A DNA stretch of 64,000 bases, taken from contig NZ_CP024955.1 of assembly GCF_002804065.1 (NCBI RefSeq), positions 3,162,001 to 3,226,000 of the forward strand, in the 5' to 3' direction. Shown piece by piece: positions 36,359-44,873 of the stretch (positions are counted from its first letter, which is position 1; the number at the start of each line of letters is the position of its first letter). Below the pieces are notes generated by a model that was not told where the DNA came from, did no database searches, and saw nothing but the letters and a program-made list of their open reading frames with translations. This stretch comes from Kyrpidia spormannii (GTDB lineage: Bacteria > Bacillota > Bacilli > Kyrpidiales > Kyrpidiaceae). The translations under genes and the position numbers were made by a program.

Positions 36359-37015
36359 CTATCCTTTGATGTGAATGCGGATCTCCGCGCTCATCCCCGG
36401 CGACAGGTCGGCCCCGTGCTGGTCGTCAATGCTGATCTTGATCGGGATCCGCTGGGTGACCTTGGTGAAGTTGCCGCTGGTGTTGAGCGCCGGAATGGCC
36501 GAGAAAGTTGAATTGGTGGCCTGGCCGATGTCCATCACCCTACCCGTAAAACGAAGGCCCGGAAAACTGTCCACCGTAAAATCCACCGGTTCGCCGAGAC
36601 GGATCTTCCCGAGGTTCGTCTCCTCGATGTTCGCTTCCACGTAGAGATTCTTCTTGTTGACGATGAGCGCGACCGGTTGTCCCGGTGAAACCACCTCCCC
36701 CACCTTGGCCAGGGTCTTGATCACCGTCCCGCTGGCGGGCGCCCGGAGCAGGGCGTTGTCGAGCAGGCTGTTCGGCAGATTGCTGACATCCTGCTGGCCC
36801 ACGATCTGGTCGGCGACCACGTAGTCCCCTTCGCGGATGTTTAAGGAAATCAGCTTCCCGGCTGTACGGGGCATCACGCGATAGATGTCCCCGTCGATCC
36901 GTGCGTCGTCGGTGGATACATAATGCGACGCCTGATACCAGTAATAGGCGCCGATGCCCCCGCCGCCGAGGACGATCGCAATCACGAGGATGATGAGGAT
37001 GATCTTCCGTTTCAT
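36359..37015 (-). CDS. Short EmrA-like membrane fusion protein
   Basis: This 218-residue protein has one N-terminal helix (IILIILVIAIVLGGGG), then YVSTDDARIDGDIYRVMPRTAGK as in EmrA, and a second lipoyl part (LLRAPASGTVIKTLAKVGEV). The long coiled-coil hairpin is missing and the two lipoyl halves are almost adjacent. The C-terminal beta-barrel is present. EmrA proteins are usually about 390 residues. Similar short forms occur in Firmicutes. The ATG at 37015 has a distant GGGAGGG. An in-frame ATT five codons earlier sits better but would be rare. Confidence 0.8.
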   Translation of the reverse strand: MKRKIILIILVIAIVLGGGGIGAYYWYQASHYVSTDDARIDGDIYRVMPRTAGKLISLNIREGDYVVADQIVGQQDVSNLPNSLLDNALLRAPASGTVIKTLAKVGEVVSPGQPVALIVNKKNLYVEANIEETNLGKIRLGEPVDFTVDSFPGLRFTGRVMDIGQATNSTFSAIPALNTSGNFTKVTQRIPIKISIDDQHGADLSPGMSAEIRIHIKG

Positions 37016-37422
37016 GACCGCGTCAATGGTCCCTCCCTCTTTCTTCGCCCGATGCCCGGCGCAAGCCCGGGGTGGGCGTTCTCTCTGTCGGGTTTGCCGT
37101 TGCGGCAGCGCACAGGCACCAGCGACATGATTCTTTACGCACAAAAAAAGACTCGTCGTTCCCAATTTCCGGATATGGCCGAGGCTCCCACCGCCTCCTT
37201 CCACGAAATCGTTAGTGTGCGAACGATCTCGGTGTATTCTATATTAACGCAAAGCGGCAACCGTGAACAGAGTTTGAAAAAAGAAAGGACGCCGGCCACA
37301 AGTCGCGGCCGGCCACGGGAGGGGCTTTTGCGCCGGATTTCTTGCCTTTTTATCATCTGGGAAGGATTGTTGTGTGGCTGTTGCGTGGTTCAGAAAAGGT
37401 TGGATGCCCCGGCCCCGCCGGA
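37016..37422 (-). other. Intergenic region between the TolC-like gene and the adaptor operon
   Basis: These 407 bp have no gene. They contain the terminator at 37276-37313 and, just downstream of it on the minus strand, an AT-rich TATAGAAT near 37240 that may be the -10 of the adaptor/emrB operon. Confidence 0.4.
37276..37313 (-). terminator. Rho-independent terminator after the TolC-like gene
   Basis: GCCGGCC and GGCCGGC form a 7-bp stem around a 9-nt loop, followed on the minus strand by TCCTTTCTTTTTTC. It separates the TolC-like gene from the downstream pump genes at the transcript level. Confidence 0.75.
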
Positions 37423-38937
37423 TCAACCCGCGGACCCGCCGCTCGAGGTGCCGGAGGTGCTCCCCGATCCGCCGGCCACCCAGGGCTTCTCAAAAACCAT
37501 CTTGAGATTGTCGAACTGGGCCGCGGTGTTGGCGAGCTGCTGCTTCAATTGATCCACCTTGGCCTGGGCCGCCACCACGTCCGCCTGGATGCCGGTCCCG
37601 TACTGGTACTGGATCTGGGCGAGCTTCAGGCTTTGCTCGGCGGCCGCGAGCTGGGACTGGAGCGATTGATACTGATCCCGGAGCTCGAGCAGCCCGTTGT
37701 AGGCGGAGCGCACCGCGCGGGAAAGTTGGTCTTGCAGATCCTGAACGGTGTTGGCCGCCTTTTGCACATCGATCTGCTTCGCCTCATACGGGTCCGGGTT
37801 CATTTTGTCGTTGAAGGTGTACAGGTCAAGCTGCAGCTTCGCGAGGTTGACCTGTTGCTCGGCCTGCCAGATCGCCGGGCTGTCCGAAGTCACCCGGGCC
37901 ACCTGGGCTTCGGGATCCACGTTTTTGAGATCGTCGACCTGGGGCTGGTCCACCACCTGGTACTTGGCATCCGTGGGGAGCCCCGTCAGGCTGTTGAGCC
38001 GCTGGTAGGCGTCGGTTACCGCCTTGTTGGCCGCCTCAAGACCGGCTTTCGCGGCTTGGAGCCCCTGCATGGCCTGTTGCCACTGGATGTCGCTCACAGT
38101 CCCGTACTGATGGCCAACCGTGGCAATGTTCGCCTGGACCTGGGCGTTTTTCAGGGCCGCTTCGGCCGCCTGTTGCTGGGCCTCGGCTTGGAGGATACCG
38201 TTGTACGCCTGTTTTACGGCGTAGGTCACCACATCCTGGGCCATGGTGTACGCCCGGAAGGACATCTGGTGAGCGATGGATGCCTGGGCATACCCCGCAT
38301 AGATCTGGGTGGTCGTGGTATCGCCGCCCCGGGCGGGCACGAATTCCACGTTATCCGAGACTTTGTCCAGAACCTTGCTGGTCCGCGTGATGTCTTCCAG
38401 GGCATTCTTCACCTTGTAACTATTGGCGTAGGCCAGCTCCAGCGCTTTCTCGTAGGTCAAGGGGACATTCGTCGTGTCCGGAGAGACCCCGGAGGTGATG
38501 GCCCCCTGGGTCGACAACACCAGGGTTTTCGTGCCGTCGATCCACTCACTGTCCCCGCCCAGCCACTGGGCAACCGGATTTGGCGGGACAAAGATTGCTC
38601 CGTCCAACAGAACCGGAGCCGTGGGCAACGGAACTTGGCTGCCACCGCGCCAGGCCATACTGGATCCAACCGTCAGGGTTACGTTCTGAGAACCCTTCGT
38701 TAAGGTAACCGTCTTAGAGCCTTCGTCTTGTTTAATCAGTGCCCCGAATTGTTTCGCCAATTGGTCAGCGGGTACAAGAACCTGGCCGTCCACCAACCGG
38801 GGCATGGACGTCCATTGCTGGGCTTGGCCGTTCACCACCACCTGCACCGGCTCCGCCTGCACGTCGGCCGCAAACACCGGAGCCGATCCGGCCAGCATCG
38901 CCGTCAACGTCAGCACAGCCACGGGCTTCCACTTCAC
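37423..38937 (-). CDS. TolC-family protein with N-terminal copper-amine-oxidase-like domain
   Basis: This 504-residue secreted protein has a signal peptide ending near PVFAAD. Residues about 28-145 form a copper-amine-oxidase N-terminal-like domain (QVVVNGQAQQWTSMPRLVDG, VLVPADQLAKQFGA, AIFVPPNPVAQWLGG). A TolC/OEP helical region follows with LTYEKALELAYANSYKVKNA, a first hairpin, QLNSLTG-like LNSLTGLPTDAKY, and a second hairpin ending LKLAQIQYQYGTGIQADVVAA. No outer-membrane beta-barrel strands are obvious. The end is a Gly/Ser tail. The GTG start has GGAGG eight bases upstream. It lies between an S-layer-like gene and efflux genes, suggesting a wall-side duct or spacer. Confidence 0.8.
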   Translation of the reverse strand: MKWKPVAVLTLTAMLAGSAPVFAADVQAEPVQVVVNGQAQQWTSMPRLVDGQVLVPADQLAKQFGALIKQDEGSKTVTLTKGSQNVTLTVGSSMAWRGGSQVPLPTAPVLLDGAIFVPPNPVAQWLGGDSEWIDGTKTLVLSTQGAITSGVSPDTTNVPLTYEKALELAYANSYKVKNALEDITRTSKVLDKVSDNVEFVPARGGDTTTTQIYAGYAQASIAHQMSFRAYTMAQDVVTYAVKQAYNGILQAEAQQQAAEAALKNAQVQANIATVGHQYGTVSDIQWQQAMQGLQAAKAGLEAANKAVTDAYQRLNSLTGLPTDAKYQVVDQPQVDDLKNVDPEAQVARVTSDSPAIWQAEQQVNLAKLQLDLYTFNDKMNPDPYEAKQIDVQKAANTVQDLQDQLSRAVRSAYNGLLELRDQYQSLQSQLAAAEQSLKLAQIQYQYGTGIQADVVAAQAKVDQLKQQLANTAAQFDNLKMVFEKPWVAGGSGSTSGTSSGGSAG

Positions 38938-39059
38938 GCCAGGACCCTCCTTCCAAACATGATTCCGAGCTACGGTTCTGCAACGTACCGGCCGAATGGA
39001 CTCCTGCGTCTTCGCAAAGCGTGGTTGATTGGAGCCGCCAAGTATCCCCTGGAAGGGGA

Positions 39060-39080
39060 AGGGCCCCATAAAGGGGCCCT
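39060..39080 (-). terminator. Hairpin between the S-layer-like and TolC-like genes
   Basis: AGGGCCCC and GGGGCCCT form an 8-bp stem with loop ATAAA, about 50 bp after the S-layer-like stop. No T-run follows, so it may only partly terminate or may stabilise the 3' end, leaving read-through into the TolC-like gene possible. Confidence 0.45.
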
Positions 39081-39128
39081 CCTTCGGCAGCCTCAGCCAC
39101 CTATCTGTTTCGACTGTCAAGCGACAAA

Positions 39129-41585
39129 TTATTGTTGGCTGGTCACCGTCACCGTCTGGGTGTTTTGATCCCAGCTCAGTTGCGCGCCGAGCGCCTGGCC
39201 GATCCAGCGAATCGGGAGCATCACGCGGCCATCGTTGTACAACTCCGGCGCCACGTCCATCTGGACCGCCACACCATTGACGACCATGGTGGTGCTGCCC
39301 ACCGTCATCTTCGCCACCGTGTTGCCCTTGAAGATGGTCACGGATTTATCCGCACCGTTCCAGACGATGTGGTCGTCAGTTACCCCCAGGGCGTTGGCCA
39401 CAAACCGCACCGGCAACATCACGCGGCCGTCGTTCTTGAGGTACGGAGCCACGTCCATGGTCTGCTGTACACCGTTGACCGTGTAGCTGTTGCTACCCAC
39501 GGTGAAGGTCGCCACATTGGAGCCGGACTGTGCCGGAGTGGTGACGTTGGCAATCGTCGTGCTGGCAGCGGTTTTGTTGTTGTCATACCAGGTCTGCACG
39601 GCATACGCGCCCTTGAGGTCTGGGTTTGCATCTTTTGCATAGGCCGTGTAAGACACAGATGAACCCTTGACCTTCAGCACAATGCTCCCTTGGGGTACCG
39701 TGCGGTCGAGCTTCAGCTTCGCATCCGAGATCGTAATCTGGCTCGGCGTCGTACTTTCGGCATCTACATAGAAGTCGAGGTAGCCTTTGTTGTCACTGCC
39801 GAGACCGGCGGTTATATCCTTGATCCGGAGGTCGCCTTGGGTGACCTCAACTTTGGGCGTGCCATCGAATTGCACACCATACGGCAGTTCAAGGTGGACC
39901 TGGTTGTAACCAGAGCCTACATCGGAATTCTTAGCAAATCCGCCGGCCACATTTTCGGTCAGTGTAATTGTACCGATTGCCTGACCGCCGGAGCCAACGA
40001 TCACACTGGGCGTCGTATCCGCCTTCACAGAGATGGGCGTCTGAACGGTAGCTACCGTGATGTTCCCGGTCACACCCTCGCTGCCACCGAGCTGAATCGT
40101 CAGATCCCCACTGAATCCGGGCTGCAGAGCAACCTGCATATTCCGCAGGTCGATTTCACCCGGGTTGGTGGAATTTTTGTTTGAACTTCCATTAATGACC
40201 AGTTTCAGGGTCCTGCGGTCGGTGTCCGTATAAAGCACTTGGGGAGTCCCCAAACCATTGGTGGCGGTGATTGACCCAACGTAGTTCCCGTTTGGGTCTT
40301 TACTGTTTTCGAAAGGAGTCTCCCACCGAGCTCCATCAGGCAATTGCAATGTCACGGTACGACCATCAATGAAGGAACCAGGTACAGTTTCCTTAATGAT
40401 GATGTCGCCGATGATCTGTTCCTTCTTGCCAGCGATGAGCGTCGGCTTGCTCACCACAGACGATTCAAAACCAACCTGACCATAATGGCCGACAACCAAG
40501 CTCGATACGTTTGTACTGGAGGCACCTGTGACCTGAACCGTTACGTCACCGTTTCGAGCCACGGTTTCGTCATCAACATAGAAATGCAACCCTGTAATTA
40601 GCCAACCGCTAGCTTGTGTGGTCGAAGCCGTTGTTGAGATCCAAAGGTCTTGATCCTGAACGTGAATTTGCATATTAGTTTGCGGCTTCGCCTCTTGGCC
40701 GTACACCAGAGCTGCGGACGCATTTTGTGAATCTGTATGCCACTTAAATCCACTGGGCAGTTTCAATTTCAGCGCATTGGTGCTCGTCTTAAGGGATCCC
40801 GCAACTTCCTCGTTCACGGCAAGGTTAAACTTGAAGTCATCGCTGCTGCTCTGGGTGTCAGTAGCTGCTAAGTCGACTTTTCCGGAAGATACCACATTAG
40901 CAACGGCGACAGTACCCGTTGGCAGCGCGCTGTTTGAAGGCGCAATCAGCGTTGCGTTAACTGGACCGTCGGAGGGTCCGGTCACGTTGACTTGTGGCAG
41001 GTGCAAAAGGAGGTGCACATCATCGTATTGCGTCCCTGACACCACTTTAACTTTCAGCAATGTTGCACTGGGGATTTCCCACGTTACTGTAGCGTCAGTA
41101 CTTATGGCATTCCCTACCGCCACATCCACGTATGGCGCTGGCACGATTGGGGTGTTGCGGCTGCCAGTCTTGGCGGGTAACCCGACGGGATACGTTACAC
41201 CATTAACCGCCACGTTGGTTGTTATTGTAGGTGCTGTTGTACCATCAAGCATGGTAACCGACGCATTTCCCGGCGAACCATTTACATTGGTCGTTTGCCA
41301 CTTGGTTCCCACAACGGCGGGGTCAAACTGAAAGCCGTTTGGCAACATAAGAGTAACTTGGTTATCCTGACCACTCGCTAAAGCACCTTTGGGAATGAAC
41401 AGATCAACCGTTCCCAAATCAGCAGTTTGCACAGAACTATTAATATTCGGCACGACCAACGCTGTCGCCGTTCCGGCCGCATGGGCCACCGTCGCGGTCA
41501 AGAAGGGCAGCGCCACAGCCGCCGGCGTAGTGCCGAAGAGAGCTGCGGTGGAAAGTACTGCAAGAGCCTTTTTGCCTTTGTTCAT
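39129..41585 (-). CDS. S-layer-like surface protein with C-terminal copper-amine-oxidase-like repeats
   Basis: This 818-residue secreted protein has a signal peptide of about 35 residues ending TVAHAAGT. A long beta-rich body has repeated blocks such as GTVDLFIPKGALASG, TVTLQLPDGARWETPF and NQVHLELPYGVQFDG. The last about 125 residues carry two copper-amine-oxidase N-domain-like repeats (VNGVQQTMDVAPYLKNDGRV and VNGVAVQMDVAPELYNDGRV). Composition is Thr/Val/Ser-rich and cysteine-free, as in S-layer proteins. The codon usage is less GC-biased than neighbours. The ATG at 41585 follows GGAGGAGAAACGAGGG. A long leader and a good promoter precede it, as expected for abundant surface protein. Confidence 0.8.
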   Translation of the reverse strand: MNKGKKALAVLSTAALFGTTPAAVALPFLTATVAHAAGTATALVVPNINSSVQTADLGTVDLFIPKGALASGQDNQVTLMLPNGFQFDPAVVGTKWQTTNVNGSPGNASVTMLDGTTAPTITTNVAVNGVTYPVGLPAKTGSRNTPIVPAPYVDVAVGNAISTDATVTWEIPSATLLKVKVVSGTQYDDVHLLLHLPQVNVTGPSDGPVNATLIAPSNSALPTGTVAVANVVSSGKVDLAATDTQSSSDDFKFNLAVNEEVAGSLKTSTNALKLKLPSGFKWHTDSQNASAALVYGQEAKPQTNMQIHVQDQDLWISTTASTTQASGWLITGLHFYVDDETVARNGDVTVQVTGASSTNVSSLVVGHYGQVGFESSVVSKPTLIAGKKEQIIGDIIIKETVPGSFIDGRTVTLQLPDGARWETPFENSKDPNGNYVGSITATNGLGTPQVLYTDTDRRTLKLVINGSSNKNSTNPGEIDLRNMQVALQPGFSGDLTIQLGGSEGVTGNITVATVQTPISVKADTTPSVIVGSGGQAIGTITLTENVAGGFAKNSDVGSGYNQVHLELPYGVQFDGTPKVEVTQGDLRIKDITAGLGSDNKGYLDFYVDAESTTPSQITISDAKLKLDRTVPQGSIVLKVKGSSVSYTAYAKDANPDLKGAYAVQTWYDNNKTAASTTIANVTTPAQSGSNVATFTVGSNSYTVNGVQQTMDVAPYLKNDGRVMLPVRFVANALGVTDDHIVWNGADKSVTIFKGNTVAKMTVGSTTMVVNGVAVQMDVAPELYNDGRVMLPIRWIGQALGAQLSWDQNTQTVTVTSQQ

Positions 41586-42031
41586 AACCCTCGTTTCTCC
41601 TCCCCCGTGTGTGTCTACTGAAATGAGGCGTGATGCAGGTGGTTCTTTTTCTGGATGGTCGTCCCCACTCGGGCCGGAGATCCTCAGCCGGCTTTCTTCC
41701 CTTCGGTCGAGGCGCACGACACTGTGCGCGACTCCAATCATCGAAGAAAGGCTGGTTATGTATCCGCCGCCCTGCGGGGCCGCATCACTCCCTTCAGTGG
41801 CGTGTAGTGGGCCGGGCGCATCGCACCGGGCCCGCATGAACATGCTAATCCTTGGGGTCTCTGCGCTCAACCCTCCGGGGCGCGATGTGCGGCTTCGCCT
41901 TCACTTCCTCACCCGGAACCCGCTCCCCTGGGGCCTTTCACTAGTACTGACGACGAGACCTTCGAAAAGGTTCCCCGGGGAGAGGATTTTTTTCACCCCA
42001 TCTCCCGCGGGAAAAATAGCCAAAATCCCAC
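41586..42031 (-). promoter_or_regulatory. Long structured 5' leader of the S-layer-like gene
   Basis: About 445 nt separate the predicted transcription start (near 42032) from the start codon, with no convincing coding frame of its own. Several stems are visible on the minus strand: GCGCACAGTGTCGTGCGC, GCATGTTCATGC, and GGGGAACCTTTTCGAAGGTC. Long leaders are known for S-layer mRNAs and usually raise stability or control translation. I compared it by eye with common riboswitches (c-di-GMP, c-di-AMP, cobalamin) and found no match. Confidence 0.5.
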
Positions 42032-42038
42032 GAGTGCT

Positions 42039-42067
42039 ATTATAGTCTGTCCGCCGGCAAAGGTAAA
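42039..42067 (-). promoter_or_regulatory. Promoter of the S-layer-like gene
   Basis: On the minus strand TTTACC (42062-42067), a 17-bp spacer and a perfect TATAAT (42039-42044). This is the best sigma-A-like promoter in the region and it points into the long leader. Confidence 0.7.
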
Positions 42068-42187
42068 GGGCGGCGTCTCTCCTTTCTCACCCACCCAGAA
42101 ATCTTCCGGATCCGCGAGTGCTCTCAGTCTAGTTCATTTTTCCGGCCGGCGCAAATTCACAAATCATCGTTTCTATGCGAAAGATTT

Positions 42188-43261
42188 TTAGAGGGACCTT
42201 TTCGCCAGGATTTCGGCGTAGACCTCCTCGGTGCTCCTCACCATGCGCTCTAGCGAGTACAGGCTCGCCACGGCGTCCGGATCGGGGAGGACCACCCGTT
42301 CCCGGACCATGCCGTCCACCGCAGCGGCAAGGGTATAGGGATCCCCCGGGGACACCAGGCGCACTCCCGCCAACCCCTCGCCCACTTCGGCGAAGCCTCC
42401 CACCCGGCTGGCCACAACCGGCTTGCCACACGCCAGAGCCTCAAGCAGCGCCAGGCCAAAGCCTTCGGAGAGAGACGGGAGCACAACGATATCCACCGCC
42501 CGCAGCCATCGCTCGACGTCTGGTTGATAGCCGACGATCCTCACCCGCTCCTCCAGTCCCGCCTCTTGGATGCGGCGGGCGAGCTGCGTTTTGAGCGGAC
42601 CGTCGCCAATCCAAACAAAGCTGCCGACAAAGCCCCCCTTGACCAGCTCCCGGGCGGCATCGAGGAGCACGTCATAGCCCTTGGCGGCGTGCATCCGAGC
42701 CACGGTGCCAATCAGCGGGCGGGGCAGGTTGAGAGACACGGCGTCGCCGTCGGGATGAAAACGGGAGGTGTCGATGCCGTTGTGGATCACCGTGAGACGT
42801 TCGAGAGGAATGCCCCCGGCGGCGAGGTCGTCCCGCAGGGCCCGGGAAACGCAGATGAATCGGTCGGTCTGGCGCCGGGTCAGGTGCTCCAGGCCGACGA
42901 AGAGCCACCGTTTGAGGGGGTCGGGATAGTCTGTCGCAAGCACGCTGTGGACGGTGGTAACCACCGGCACGCCCGCTCTTCGGGCCGCCAGGCGGCCGAT
43001 GACGTTGGCCCGGACCCCGTGAGTGTGAAGGAGGACGATGTTTTGAGCCCGGGCGTAATCCACCACCTCGGCGATGGCCCGCCAGGGGGAGCGGGACAAG
43101 ACCCGCACCGGCACCCCCACCGCCCGCATGCGGGAGGCCAACTCACCCTCGTAGAAGACGGCCAGGCGCGGCTCCACCCGCTTGACGCTTCGCAGCAGGT
43201 CGAAGACGTGCTGTTCCGCGCCGCCGAACTCCCCCGCGCCGATCATGGTGAGCACCCGCAT
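42188..43261 (-). CDS. GT4 glycosyltransferase
   Basis: This 357-residue GT-B fold transferase has VLTMIGAGEFGGAEQHVFDL at the N-terminus, HTHGVRANVIGRLAARRAGV and RFICVSRALRDDLAAGGIP in the acceptor domain. The donor domain has GTVARMHAAKGYDVLLDAA and the EX7E motif in SLSEGFGLALLEALACGKP. It resembles transferases acting on lipid-linked or polysaccharide acceptors, but the sugar cannot be assigned. The ATG at 43261 has GAGGAGGCC seven bases upstream, and the frame extends much further without homology. No operon partner is seen. Confidence 0.8.
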   Translation of the reverse strand: MRVLTMIGAGEFGGAEQHVFDLLRSVKRVEPRLAVFYEGELASRMRAVGVPVRVLSRSPWRAIAEVVDYARAQNIVLLHTHGVRANVIGRLAARRAGVPVVTTVHSVLATDYPDPLKRWLFVGLEHLTRRQTDRFICVSRALRDDLAAGGIPLERLTVIHNGIDTSRFHPDGDAVSLNLPRPLIGTVARMHAAKGYDVLLDAARELVKGGFVGSFVWIGDGPLKTQLARRIQEAGLEERVRIVGYQPDVERWLRAVDIVVLPSLSEGFGLALLEALACGKPVVASRVGGFAEVGEGLAGVRLVSPGDPYTLAAAVDGMVRERVVLPDPDAVASLYSLERMVRSTEEVYAEILAKRSL

Positions 43262-43622
43262 CCCAAGGCCTCCTCGCGCCGTATTCCCTTCCGATCGTAG
43301 ACCACCGGGAGGGCGTTGGCAAGAGGGAAGGGCATCGGCGGTGTGGGCGCGGGGATATTTTGTGGGGGAACAGGTTGTCAGCAGAGGCTCCTCGCTCGTG
43401 GTGCGCCAGGCCGCCGTCGCCCGCGTCACGGTAAGCCCCCTACAGCAGGCCCCCTTGGCCGCAGCACTGCTGACGGAAGGGCTGAGAGCAAAAGGAAAGA
43501 CATCGTAGGAGCCGCAGCGGGGTTTGCGGCGGCAAGGACGGCACCTGTATGGAGACGCCCCGCGGAGGCTTCCGCACGTGCCCCGGAAACCAGGGATGGT
43601 GCAATCGTTCACGGCACAAAAG
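43262..43622. other. Gap at the left edge of the accessory island
   Basis: No gene can be supported in these 361 bp. The sequence is GC-rich up to about 43600 and leads into the first decayed toxin cassette. Confidence 0.4.
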
Positions 43623-43654
43623 AACGCCCTTCTCCCATCCAAGGAGAGGGCGTT
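43623..43654. terminator. Strong hairpin before the first holin-like toxin remnant
   Basis: AACGCCCTTCTCC pairs with GGAGAGGGCGTT (one bulge) around a short loop. The T-run is weak on the plus strand (TTGTG), and on the minus strand TCTTTTGT follows, so it may terminate minus-strand transcription. Confidence 0.5.
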
Positions 43655-43655
43655 G

Positions 43656-43733
43656 TGTGAAAGTGTTCGCACAGTCGACACATCTGCACTCGTCTTCGCG
43701 ATCATCAATACCACTAGAAAAGACCGCCCCTGA
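43656..43733 (+). pseudogene. Holin-like toxin cassette, copy A (decayed)
   Basis: The frame ends LVFAIINTTRKDRP, almost the same as the end of the intact 29-residue toxin at 50847, and is followed by the same terminator stem (AAAAGACCGC at 43718 with GCGGTCTTTT at 43746). The N-terminal half is rearranged (ESVRTVDTSA) and lacks a start codon and ribosome site. The convergent antisense promoter position keeps TACTGT (complement of 43842-43847) but not a good -35. Confidence 0.7.
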
Positions 43734-43869
43734 GCCACTGGGTTGGCGGTCTTTTCGCCTAATCCGGAGGAGCCGCCCTTGTGAGCGCTCCTATGCGACC
43801 ATCGGCGCCCCCGCACCGTTGGCCTTATTTTTTACACATTTACAGTAGCACGAAACATCGCCCGCAGCA

Positions 43870-43935
43870 GTACGTCATCCGCTGTTCAAGTCCTGTTTCC
43901 TCAGTACAGAAGCACGCCCTTGTCGGGGGGTCTCC
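43870..43935 (+). repeat. 65-bp direct repeat, copy 1 (copy 2 at 44749-44806)
   Basis: TACGTCATCCGCTGTTC at 43871 and 44751 begins a shared stretch that continues with CTCAGTACAG and TTGTCGGGGG at about 85% identity. In copy 1 it is followed by AT-rich sequence to the AbrB-like remnant at 44075, and in copy 2 by the IS607 fragment at 44874. The surrounding 43734-44074 has no other gene. Confidence 0.65.
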
Positions 43936-44054
43936 TGTAAATTACTGGTCAGAACAAAATTGGGCGATAACAAGCGCGCTGTATTGTCGCCACCAAACTT
44001 AACATCGATACGTATAACGGTTATAAACGGTTTTAACGACTGGCGGATGAGCTT

Positions 44055-44287
44055 CGGAAATCCGCGATGCGGGGGTGATCCCATTGCGCCAAGTACGCCG
44101 GAAGGTCACGAGGATCGGCAACAGCGTCGGCATCACGTTCACAAAGGATGCGCTGCGGGCTCTTGGCCTGCACATGGGGGACGAGGTCGAGCTTACGGTC
44201 AACGAGTCAAACCGTGAAATCATCATCCGCAAAGCGCCGAGCATTCCGCTGGGGCTTGACCCGCAGTTCTTCGAAGTCTTATCCGCC
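44055..44287 (+). repeat. 233-bp direct repeat, copy 1 (copy 2 at 45135-45367)
   Basis: Both copies start at CGGAAATCCGCGATGC and end at GAAGTCTTATCCGCC, with about 95% identity, and carry an AbrB-like antitoxin reading frame. Beyond the shared ends the flanks differ completely. The two copies bracket an AbrB gene and an IS607 tnpA fragment. Confidence 0.8.
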
Positions 44288-44329
44288 GCCACAATATGGG
44301 TTCTCGGTAATGTTGTAATTGTCGGATGA
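44075..44329 (+). pseudogene. AbrB/PemI-like antitoxin with replaced C-terminus
   Basis: VRRKVTRIGNSVGITFTKDA and LGLHMGDEVELTVNES are the swapped-hairpin DNA-binding part of AbrB/MazE antitoxins. After FFEVLSA, where family members continue with a toxin-binding helix, the frame switches to an unrelated hydrophobic end (TIWVLGNVVIVG). A piece resembling a lost end (DEDVLRTLEDQSRN) lies in another frame just beyond, at about 44327-44370. No toxin follows. The start is GTG 44075 or a downstream TTG. Confidence 0.65.
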
Positions 44330-44404
44330 GGACGTGCTCAGGACCTTGGAAGACCAGTCCCGAAACTAGAACATTTGTGTCTAGGCACCAGAGTCGCGTC
44401 ATGT

Positions 44405-44674
44405 TTACTGTTTCACATCGGTTCGTTTGTTAAAAAGTTCTTGCCGGACACGTTCCACTTCCGCCACCAATTCCTCCGGTGAGATCCCTCGAGTTTTCGC
44501 TTCGTGTTCGAGTTGACGAGTAAGCAGTTCTAGACCGGAGACTGGCTCGATGATGATCCTTCTCCCTTCTTGGCGAATAACGAGCGGAGTATCAGCAGAG
44601 ATATGCAATGCTTCGCGGATATTTTTTGGGATAGTTACCTGTCCGCGTTCCGTTGGATGTATAATGCGCTCCAT
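44405..44674 (-). CDS. AbrB-family antitoxin (orphan)
   Basis: This 89-residue protein has MERIIHPTERGQVTIPKNIR and LVIRQEGRRIIIEPVSG, a clear AbrB/SpoVT swapped hairpin. The Glu/Arg-rich helical tail (LEHEAKTRGISPEELVAEVE) is usual for antitoxins of PIN or RelE partners. The ATG has AAGGAG nine bases upstream. No toxin gene follows on the minus strand; the next sequence is the convergent AbrB remnant. A similar tail occurs as a fragment at 55690-55758. Confidence 0.8.
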   Translation of the reverse strand: MERIIHPTERGQVTIPKNIREALHISADTPLVIRQEGRRIIIEPVSGLELLTRQLEHEAKTRGISPEELVAEVERVRQELFNKRTDVKQ

Positions 44675-44838
44675 TCGTCACGACTCCTTCACTTTGGGAT
44701 ATTCTTATTTTCTTATTTTCGTACCGCATTGGCAAGTGCACAAATGTCTACGTCATCCGCTGTTCGAGCCGTGTTTTCTCAGTACAGGAGCACCCTTTGT
44801 CGGGGGCTCGCAACTGCTCACATAAACCTTAATAAAGA

Positions 44839-44867
44839 TTGATATTCCTCATCATTTTGTGTAATAT
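44839..44867 (+). promoter_or_regulatory. Promoter of the IS607 tnpA fragment, leaderless layout
   Basis: TTGATA (44839-44844), 17-bp spacer, TAATAT (44862-44867), and the ATG begins exactly 6 bp later. No Shine-Dalgarno sequence fits, so the mRNA should start at or next to the ATG. Confidence 0.65.
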
Positions 44868-44873
44868 TATCTC

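Noticed and set aside
41586-41870. N-terminal extension of the S-layer-like gene
   Set aside because: A typical signal peptide begins at 41585, and the extension has no signal peptide or homology; it is part of the leader.
41586-42031. c-di-GMP, c-di-AMP or cobalamin riboswitch in the S-layer leader
   Set aside because: Some short words look similar (CCGGCTGAGG, GCCACTG), but the conserved cores are not present in order.
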